NCBI GenBank assembly: GCA_016710525.1
Contig: JADJVQ010000023.1
Span: 1 to 64,000 of the forward strand
Reading direction: 5' to 3'
DNA length: 64,000 bases
Source: Burkholderiaceae bacterium
GTDB lineage: Bacteria > Pseudomonadota > Gammaproteobacteria > Burkholderiales > Burkholderiaceae_E
The notes under the pieces: generated by a model
Told to the model about the DNA's origin: nothing
The model's input: the letters and a program-made list of their open reading frames with translations, nothing else
Databases searched by the model: none
Shown here: one piece after another, positions 58,020-64,000 of the stretch
Position numbering within the stretch: position 1 is the stretch's first letter
Layout of the letters: every line of letters starts with the position of its first letter
Program-made: the position numbers and the translations under genes

Positions 58020-59195
58020 ATGCAGACCCACCACTGGCCCGCCCAGCAGCGCGTGCACGCCGGCATCGGCGCCCTGGAGGCCGCGTTGCCCAAGGAACTC
58101 GACGCCTTCGGCTGGCAGCGCACGCTGCTGATCACCACCAATTCGCTGGTCCGCAGCGGCATGGCCGAGCGCGTGAAGGCCCTGCTGGGCGATCGCTGCG
58201 CCGGCATGATCGCCGACATTCCCGCGCATTCGCCGGTCGAGTCGGTCGCGCGCCTGGTGGCGAAGTTTCGAGAATGCAAAGCCGATGGCGTGGTCGCGCT
58301 GGGCGGCGGATCGGTGATCGACGCGACCAAGGGCATGCTGGTCGCCCTCGGTGCCGGACTGCAGGCGGGCGACATCACCGGCAAGGCCCTCACCGGGGCC
58401 TCGGGCGGGGGCTCGGGCGGGGGCACCAGCGCCTGGGGCACCGACTTCTCGCGCCCGCGCATGATCGCTGTGCCGACCACCCTGTCGGCGGCCGAATTCA
58501 CCTCGTTCGGCGGCGTCACCGACACCGCGCTGGGCCGCAAGCTGATGGTCGGCCATCCGCTGGCGGTGCCGGTGGTGGTGATCCAGGATCCCGCCTGCAC
58601 GATGGACACGCCGGCCGAACTCCTGCTGTCGACCGGCGCCCGCTCGGTCGACCATTCGGTCGAAGGGTTCTGCGCGGTCAACGCCACGCCGATCAGCGAT
58701 GCCACGGCCATCGAAGCCGCGCGCCGCATGTGGAGCGCGCTGCCGCGCATGCACGCCGACGCGACCGATCTGTCGGCGCGAGCCGACGCGCAGGCGGCCG
58801 CCTGGCTTTCGATCCAGGGTCGCAGCGGCGGCGTCGCGCACGGCGCCAGCCACGGCATCGGCTACCTGCTCGGGGGCGGCTTCAATGTGCCGCACGGGCT
58901 GACCTCCTGCGTGATGCTGCCGGCCGTGCTGCGCTGGAACCGGCCGGTCAACGAGGCTCGCCAGCAGGAATTCTGCGTTCGCGTGGGGCTGGACCCGGCA
59001 CGCCCGCTGGCCGATCACGTCGAGACGCTGTTCGCATCGGTGGGCCTGGCCACCCGCCTGTCGCAGGTGGGCATCGGGCCGGACAAGTTCGATCGGCTGG
59101 CCGGCATGTACGACGGCAGCCCGCCGATTGCGACCAACCCGCGCAAGGTTGGCGGCAAGAGCGACCTGCTCGAGATCATCGCGCTGGCCGCCTGA
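58020..59195 (+). CDS. Iron-containing alcohol dehydrogenase family protein
   Basis: 391 aa, group III (iron) dehydrogenase fold. NAD-binding GGGSVIDATKGM; metal-ligand region RSVDHSVEGFCAV, then HGASHGIGYLLGGG and VPHGLTSCVMLP. A Gly/Ser-rich insert (ASGGGSGGGTSAWG) lies at about residues 127–141. Homologues include alcohol dehydrogenases and maleylacetate reductases; context with crotonases and a MaoC hydratase leaves both open. ATG 58020; leads a plus-strand operon with the MaoC and crotonase genes (17- and 35-bp gaps). Confidence 0.9.
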   Translation: MQTHHWPAQQRVHAGIGALEAALPKELDAFGWQRTLLITTNSLVRSGMAERVKALLGDRCAGMIADIPAHSPVESVARLVAKFRECKADGVVALGGGSVIDATKGMLVALGAGLQAGDITGKALTGASGGGSGGGTSAWGTDFSRPRMIAVPTTLSAAEFTSFGGVTDTALGRKLMVGHPLAVPVVVIQDPACTMDTPAELLLSTGARSVDHSVEGFCAVNATPISDATAIEAARRMWSALPRMHADATDLSARADAQAAAWLSIQGRSGGVAHGASHGIGYLLGGGFNVPHGLTSCVMLPAVLRWNRPVNEARQQEFCVRVGLDPARPLADHVETLFASVGLATRLSQVGIGPDKFDRLAGMYDGSPPIATNPRKVGGKSDLLEIIALAA

Positions 59196-59212
59196 GCTCC
59201 GGAAACCTTGCC

Positions 59213-60085
59213 ATGGCCATCTACGACGCGAAAAAGAGCCTGCCCGGCGGCGAACCCGGACCCTGGGGCGACGCGGTCAGCATCCGCTATGACCAGCGCG
59301 ACGTGCTGCTCTACGCCGTCGGGATCGGCGCGAGCGACTTGCGCTTCATCTACGAGAAGCACCCCGCGTTCGCGGTGTTTCCGACCTTCCCGATCCGATG
59401 GGGCGGTGCCGGCGCACCGATCGACCCGGCCCTCGTGCCGCCCTCGCCCGGCCCGCTGAACATCGACGCCGAACGCCTGATCGAACAGCTGCGCCCGCTG
59501 CCGCTGTCGGGCAGCGTGTCGGTCCGTTCGCGGCTGATCGGCGTTCACCCGCGCGGCAAGGGCAACGGCTTCGTCGAAACCGAAAGCACGGTCACCGATG
59601 CCGATGGCAACCTCTGCGTGCGCATGGTCAGCGGCTCCTACCGGCGCGGCGTCGAACGGCTGGGCGACATCGAGCCCTTCGAGGGTGCCGGGCAGACGCA
59701 CTCGGTCCGCATCGACCCGCCCGCTCGCGCACCCGATCTGGTCCTGGAGGCCCGCATCGCCGACAACCAGGCCCACCTGTACCGCCTCTCGGGCGACTAC
59801 AACCCGTTGCACATCGACCCGGATGCGGCGCGCTTCGGCGGTTTCGAGCGACCGATCCTGCACGGCCTGTGCACCTTCGGGCACTGCGCGCAGCTGCTGC
59901 TCGGTGCGCTGGGCGGCGGCGACGCGGCCCGCTTCGGCATGCTCAAGCTGCGCTTCTCATCGCCGGTCTACCCGGGCGATCTGCTGCGCGTGCAGGCCTG
60001 GCACGACACGCCGGGACGGGTGATCTTCGAGGCGCGGGTGGGCGAACGCGCGGTCGTCTCGAATGCCTGCTTCGAGATTCGCTGA
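59213..60085 (+). CDS. MaoC-type enoyl-CoA hydratase (double hotdog)
   Basis: 290 aa, two hotdog folds like peroxisomal hydratase 2 (R-specific). N-terminal half lacks the active site; the C-terminal half has the hydratase-2 motif SGDYNPLHIDPDAARFGGF with the catalytic Asp and His, followed by ILHGLCTFGHCAQ. The central Arg-rich loop is typical. Likely hydrates a trans-2-enoyl-CoA in the same pathway as the adjacent crotonase. ATG 59213, 17 bp after the alcohol dehydrogenase. Confidence 0.92.
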   Translation: MAIYDAKKSLPGGEPGPWGDAVSIRYDQRDVLLYAVGIGASDLRFIYEKHPAFAVFPTFPIRWGGAGAPIDPALVPPSPGPLNIDAERLIEQLRPLPLSGSVSVRSRLIGVHPRGKGNGFVETESTVTDADGNLCVRMVSGSYRRGVERLGDIEPFEGAGQTHSVRIDPPARAPDLVLEARIADNQAHLYRLSGDYNPLHIDPDAARFGGFERPILHGLCTFGHCAQLLLGALGGGDAARFGMLKLRFSSPVYPGDLLRVQAWHDTPGRVIFEARVGERAVVSNACFEIR

Positions 60086-60120
60086 CCAGACCGGCGCAAC
60101 CTTCCGACGAAAGCCTCTCC

Positions 60121-60984
60121 ATGACCACCGAGACCCAGACCCTGCGCCGCGCGAACCTGTCGATCGACGAGGGCGTGGCCCACTTCCAGATGCGCGACAC
60201 CGCGTCGCGCAATGCCTTCACGCAGGAACTGAAGGACGACTACGCCGACCTGATCACGCTGATCCGCAAACGCGCCGACATCCGGGCGCTGCTGATCAGC
60301 GGCAGCTCGGGTGCCTTCTGCTCGGGCGGCGACCTGAAATCGCTCAGCGGACAGCGCAGTGCCGATGGCACGCCGCTGCGCAACGTCGAGGCGATCCGGG
60401 CACGGCTGCGCGACAGTCATCAGTGGTTCGAGGGCCTGTTCAATCTCGAGGTGCCCGTGGTGGCCGCGGTCGATGGCACGGCCTTCGGCGCCGGGTTCTC
60501 GCTGGCGCTGGCCGCCGACATCGTCGTCGCCACACCGCGCTCGAGCTTCTGCATGGCCTTCAACCGCATCGGCGCCATCCCGGATCTGGCGGCGCTGTAC
60601 ATGCTGCCCCGCATGATCGGCCTGCGCCGCGCGAAAGAAATCATGATGAGCGCGCGTGTGGTCAGTGCGTCCGAGGCCCACTCTCTGGGGATCGTGCATT
60701 CGCTGCACGAGCACGACGCGCTGATGGGTGTGGCGATGGACATGGCGCGACGGTTCACGCAGGGCTCGGCCGAGGCGCTCGCGCTCACCAAGCTGTACTC
60801 GAACCAGTCGATGGAATCCGACTACTCGACGATGGCGCGCCTGGAAGGCATGGGCCAGTCGATCTGCCTGACCAGCGACTATTTCTACGACGCGGTCGAA
60901 CGCTTTATCGAACGCCGGCCCGCCAAGTTCGTCTGGGATCCGCCGGGCGCGGGCACGAAAGCGGCCGCCAACCCGGCCGGATAA
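60121..60984 (+). CDS. Crotonase family protein, PaaG-like
   Basis: 287 aa. Oxyanion segments GAFCSGGDLKSLSG and AFGAGFSLALAADIVV; as in the 57.0-kb crotonase the glutamates are missing and an Asp appears in NRIGAIPDLAALYMLP. N-terminus MTTETQTLRRANLS. Third gene of the plus-strand operon; ends at a TAA directly followed by a 19-bp repeat array. Isomerase or hydrolase activity on a CoA ester is expected; substrate unknown. Confidence 0.91.
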   Translation: MTTETQTLRRANLSIDEGVAHFQMRDTASRNAFTQELKDDYADLITLIRKRADIRALLISGSSGAFCSGGDLKSLSGQRSADGTPLRNVEAIRARLRDSHQWFEGLFNLEVPVVAAVDGTAFGAGFSLALAADIVVATPRSSFCMAFNRIGAIPDLAALYMLPRMIGLRRAKEIMMSARVVSASEAHSLGIVHSLHEHDALMGVAMDMARRFTQGSAEALALTKLYSNQSMESDYSTMARLEGMGQSICLTSDYFYDAVERFIERRPAKFVWDPPGAGTKAAANPAG

Positions 60985-62330
60985 TCCTGAGCGCCGAAGC
61001 CAGTCCTGAGCGCCAAGGACAGGCCTGAGCGCCAGGGACTGTCCTGAGCGCCAGCGACAGTCCCGCACCCGGGAGATGTCCCCGAGCCGCGCTGAACGCC
61101 GCGCGCTGAACGCCGCGCCAGCACCCAGCACCCGGGCCGGAACGCAGCCGCTCGATCTCGTCGGCGCTGAAGCCGGCATCGCGCAGCACTTGCCTCCGAA
61201 TGTTCGCCCAGTTCCGGCGCCTTGCCCGGCGGCACCTTCGTGATGCCGTCGATCTCGAAGGGACTGGACACCGTCAGGCCCGAGCCGTCGGCAAACGGCA
61301 CCAGCGCCCCGGCGGCGCGCATCTGCTCGTCGCCCGCGATGTCGGCGAGCGTGCCGACCAGCCCGAACGTGATGCCCGCCGCATCGAGGCGGTCGCGCCA
61401 GTCGTTCAGGTCGCGCTGCGCGAACTGACGGTCGAGCAGTTCGATCAGTTCGACGTGATGGGTGCGCCGCTGCGGCACCTGCGCGAAACGCGGGTCTTCG
61501 CCGAGTTCCGGGCAGCCGAGCGTGTCGAGCAGCGGCAGGAACTGACGCTCGTTCAGGATGATCAGGTTCAGCCAGCGGCCGTCGCGGCACCGGTACAGGT
61601 TGGTCAGCGGATTGGGCGACTGTTCGCGCGGCAGGCGCGGCGGAAACACCGTGCCGTTCAGCGCACCCTGGGTCAGCGAGCCATTGGCCCACAGCCCGTT
61701 GGCCACCAGCGAGGAGCGCACCAGACCACCGCGGCCGGTGCGTTCGCGCCGGAACAGTGCGGTGGCGATCGCCGCGTACAACGCCATCGCGCTGGGGTGA
61801 TCGCCCATGCCGGTGACCGAGCGCGAGGGCGGCGCGGTGTGGTCTGCGCGAACCAGATCCATCAGCCCCGAGCGGGCCCAGTAGGCGGTTGAATCGAAGC
61901 CGGTCTTGTCGGCCTCCGGGCCACGCTCGCCATAGGCGGTGAACGAGGCGTAGATCAGCCGCGGGTTGAGCGACTCGAGCGACCCATGATCGACCTTCAG
62001 GCGCCGGCGCACCGGCAGCGGCAGGTTGGTGATGAACACATCGGCCTCGCGCACCAGCCGGTGCAGCACCGCCAGACCCTCGGCCTGCTTCAGATCGAGC
62101 ACCAGGCTGCGCTTGTTGCGCCCGTCCAGTTCCCAGAAATAATTGCGCTCGCTGGGCGTGGCCCCGGGCGAGCGGTACAGCTCGCGGAAGGGATCGCCCT
62201 CGGGCGGTTCGATCTTCACCACCTGAGCCCCGAAATCCGAAAGGATCGTGGCCGCCGCGGGCGCCGCGATGAAGCTCGCGCAGTCGATGACCTTCAAGCC
62301 CGCGAAGGGCAGCTGATCGTGATCGCTCAT
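60905..62330 (-). pseudogene. Family III CoA-transferase (CaiB/BaiF), frameshifted near its C-terminus
   Basis: N-terminal part is a full family III CoA-transferase: GLKVIDCASFIAAPAAATIL, FGAQVVKIEPPEGDPFRELY, the catalytic Asp region TGFDSTAYWARSGLMD, and RTHHVELIELLDRQFAQRDL. At about 61,192 an extra A (GAGGCAAGTG for GAGGCAGTG) shifts the frame; the conserved C-terminus VLRDAGFSADEIERLRSG then appears in the next frame. Beyond it the sequence is repeat-derived in either frame (stops at 60905 or 60885), so the natural stop has been lost, probably through the repeat expansion. May still yield a nearly full-length protein. 3 bp after the phosphotriesterase-family gene. Confidence 0.8.
60986..61061. 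repeat. Four tandem 19-bp imperfect repeats
   Basis: CCTGAGCGCC starts at 60986, 61005, 61024 and 61043, exact period 19; the remaining nine bases of each unit vary (GAAGCCAGT, AAGGACAGG, AGGGACTGT, AGCGACAGT). Two copies of a 14-bp repeat (GCTGAACGCCGCGC) follow at 61091–61118. The array starts 2 bp after the crotonase stop and covers the degenerate 3' end of the converging CoA-transferase gene. Confidence 0.8.
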
Positions 62331-62333
62331 CGT

Positions 62334-63296
62334 TCAGGCACCCGCCAGGAAGCGGCGCGGATTGCCGACGAACAGGGTCTGGATGTCGGCCTCGGTGGCG
62401 CCGAGCTCGCGCAGTTGCGGGATCACATGGCGATGAATGAACAGGTACTGGTCGGGATTGCTGCGGAAGAAATCATGCTGCTCGGGGATGCTGCCATCGG
62501 GCTGCTCGTTGTGGATATGCAGGCAGATGCAGTCGTGAGAGACGCACAGCCGCTCGGTGTAGCCCTCGTCCATCAGCTTCTTCAATGTCAGGGTGCGCAT
62601 GCGCGGGCTGACCATGCGTCCCGGGTAACGGTCGAAGCCCAGGAAGCAGCCCTGGTCGAGGATCCACTTCAGGTATTCGGTGTCGGTGGTGTCGTTGGAG
62701 TGATCGATCTTCACCCGGGTGAGGTCGACCCCTTCCTCGCGGAAGATCTCGATCTGGCGGCGGGCCAGCTGCGTGCCGGGATGCGAGTGCACCATGATCG
62801 GCAGGCCGGTCTCGCGATGCGCACGGGCCACCGCGCGCGCCATGGTCTCCAGCGGCGGCGTCACGCCATCGATGTCGGCCGCGCACTTGAGCAGGCCGGC
62901 CTTGATGTCGGTGCCGCGAAAGCCTTCCCGCACATCGCGGATGAATTCGCGCGCCATCTGGCTGGCACCCACGCCACGCAAAAATCGCGGCACATCGAGC
63001 CACCAGCCGGTGACGTTGATGATGTTCACGCCCGACCCCTTCGAGACCGCCGCGAGCAGCGGCGCGTGGCGGCCGAGGTCGAAGGTCGTGGCATCGATGA
63101 TCGTGTCGATGCCGGCCTCCTTGGCGCGCTTCAGCGTGGCGATGGCGCGTGCCTCGGGACCGCGCCCAAGCAGGTCCGGATAACTCTGGTACAGACCGCT
63201 GGTGCTCACCATCACGTGCTCGTGAACCAGCGTGAAGCCCAGTTGCGCGGGCGATATCGGTCCGAGGACCGTGTTGATCGTGGCTGCCGATGTCAT
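62334..63296 (-). CDS. Phosphotriesterase-family metal-dependent hydrolase
   Basis: 320-aa amidohydrolase barrel. Metal ligands visible as LVHEHVM (HxH), VHSHPGT, IDHSND and the Asp-bearing VSHDCICLH. Closest in type to PTE-homology proteins and lactonases; true phosphotriesterase activity is rare in the family. In tandem with a CoA-transferase (3-bp gap), it may open a lactone or hydrolyse an ester before CoA activation, which is inference. ATG 63296 (MTSAATINTVLGPIS) follows GGAG; the frame is open 12 codons further. Confidence 0.9.
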   Translation of the reverse strand: MTSAATINTVLGPISPAQLGFTLVHEHVMVSTSGLYQSYPDLLGRGPEARAIATLKRAKEAGIDTIIDATTFDLGRHAPLLAAVSKGSGVNIINVTGWWLDVPRFLRGVGASQMAREFIRDVREGFRGTDIKAGLLKCAADIDGVTPPLETMARAVARAHRETGLPIMVHSHPGTQLARRQIEIFREEGVDLTRVKIDHSNDTTDTEYLKWILDQGCFLGFDRYPGRMVSPRMRTLTLKKLMDEGYTERLCVSHDCICLHIHNEQPDGSIPEQHDFFRSNPDQYLFIHRHVIPQLRELGATEADIQTLFVGNPRRFLAGA

Positions 63297-63540
63297 GTCG
63301 AGGTCTCCGCTTGTTTTGTCCGGTCCAGGCACATTGCCCGCGTCGTGTTCGCGCAGTTTAGCGGGCTATTGGGCGAAGCAGAGGCGCGCAACGCAAGGCG
63401 CAGTCCGGCGTTTCGAAGATTGATCCGATGGATGCAGAACCCGACAGGCAACGCGCCTGCTCGCCGGTTCGTCGAGTAACCTGAGGCGGGCGCGACCGCA
63501 TCCGGGCCGGCGACCTTACCCTCATCAACGGGAATTCATC

Positions 63541-64000
63541 ATGAGCGAGCAGGCTCCCCTGGACGGGGTACGGGTGATCGACGACAGCCAGGGCCCGATG
63601 GCGGGCCTGGCCACGATGATCCTGGCCGACTACGGCGCGCAGGTGACCAAGATCGAACCGCCCACTGGCGATCCCTGGCGCGCGATGGCATCCGCGCCGC
63701 TGTGGCTGCGCGGCAAGCGCAGCGTGGTGCTGAGCCCCGATGTTCCGTCCGAGCGCAAGGCGATGCTGGCGCTGGCAGGCCGCGCCGATGTCTGGATCCG
63801 CGGGCCGCTTCTGGCGGCCGGCGCGCCTTCCGATGCCGAACTGATGGCGGCCAATCCGCGCCTGGTCGTCGGCTGGGTCAGCGCCTTCGGGCGCAGCGGA
63901 CCGTATGCCGACTATCCGCCTTACGAGGCGCTGGTCGCGGCCAAAGTGGGCCGCATGCTGCAGTTCCGCGGCCTGCCCTCGCGGACCGGTCCGGTCTATG
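63541..64000 (+). CDS. Family III CoA-transferase (CaiB/BaiF), 5' part
   Basis: Starts at ATG 63541 and runs off the right edge after 153 codons. GVRVIDDSQGPMAGLATMIL, then YGAQVTKIEPPTGDPWR, LWLRGKRSVVLSPD and FGRSGPYADYPPYEALVAAK match the N-terminal domain of the family; the catalytic Asp region appears as YPPYEALVA, with Glu where most members have Asp. Divergent to the phosphotriesterase-family gene across 244 bp that show no clear promoter. Confidence 0.92.
   Translation, partial: MSEQAPLDGVRVIDDSQGPMAGLATMILADYGAQVTKIEPPTGDPWRAMASAPLWLRGKRSVVLSPDVPSERKAMLALAGRADVWIRGPLLAAGAPSDAELMAANPRLVVGWVSAFGRSGPYADYPPYEALVAAKVGRMLQFRGLPSRTGPVY

Noticed and set aside
60986..61061. CRISPR array
   Set aside because: Units are 19 bp in direct contact without spacers, imperfect, and no cas genes are present.

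Overview
The window is a high-GC stretch of chromosome, most likely from a betaproteobacterium of the order Burkholderiales. This rests on gene order and protein similarity recalled from knowledge; no search was run. The run pssA–(oxygenase)–ilvC–ilvN–ilvB, the divergent sigma factor–DUF3619–DUF3106–RDD operon, and tpiA–secG–tRNA-Leu directly ahead of nuoA are all typical of that order.

Region 1 (1–13.3 kb, minus strand) holds a respiratory complex I operon, nuoA to nuoM, with nuoN beyond the left edge. Every subunit is intact. An 11-codon copy of the start of nuoD lies in the nuoC–nuoD gap and opens a 35-residue mini-ORF whose stop overlaps the real nuoD start. Upstream lie tRNA-Leu(GAG), secG and tpiA. 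Region 2 (14.8–22.6 kb) holds pssA, a 2OG-Fe(II) oxygenase and the ilvBNC branched-chain amino acid genes, read leftward from a clear sigma-70 promoter with a leader of about 240 nt. Divergent to it is a translationally coupled four-gene sigma-factor operon. Region 3 (22.6–33.8 kb) holds an Orn/Lys/Arg decarboxylase, an orphan Flp-like pilin peptide, a LuxR-type response regulator, tex, and clpB with a heat-shock promoter that abuts a divergent old-yellow-enzyme gene. That gene is coupled to a Calx-beta/DUF5648 protein.

Region 4 (33.8–47.9 kb) is a catabolic cluster. It has four acyl-CoA dehydrogenase genes arranged as two pairs (one gene broken by four frameshifts), an enoyl-CoA hydratase, a biotin-dependent acyl-CoA carboxylase (alpha and beta), an HMG-CoA-lyase-family enzyme, a divergent MoxR/CoxE chaperone pair and a RhlG-like SDR. 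The logic resembles leucine or acyclic-terpene degradation, but the substrate cannot be read from sequence. Region 5 (47.9–54.3 kb) is a copper/silver efflux locus (small secreted Cys/Met protein, then CusC, CusB and CusA homologues) in which every gene carries at least one single-base frameshift. Region 6 (54.3–64 kb) is a second CoA-thioester catabolic cluster: ACAD10-like phosphotransferase, thiolase, two PaaG-like crotonases, an iron alcohol dehydrogenase, a MaoC hydratase, two family III CoA-transferases and a phosphotriesterase-family hydrolase.

Recurring oddities are single-base indels confined to a few loci right of 36 kb, and short tandem or near-tandem duplications at gene boundaries (11.6, 54.3 and 61.0 kb). 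No rRNA, CRISPR array, insertion sequence or prophage was seen.
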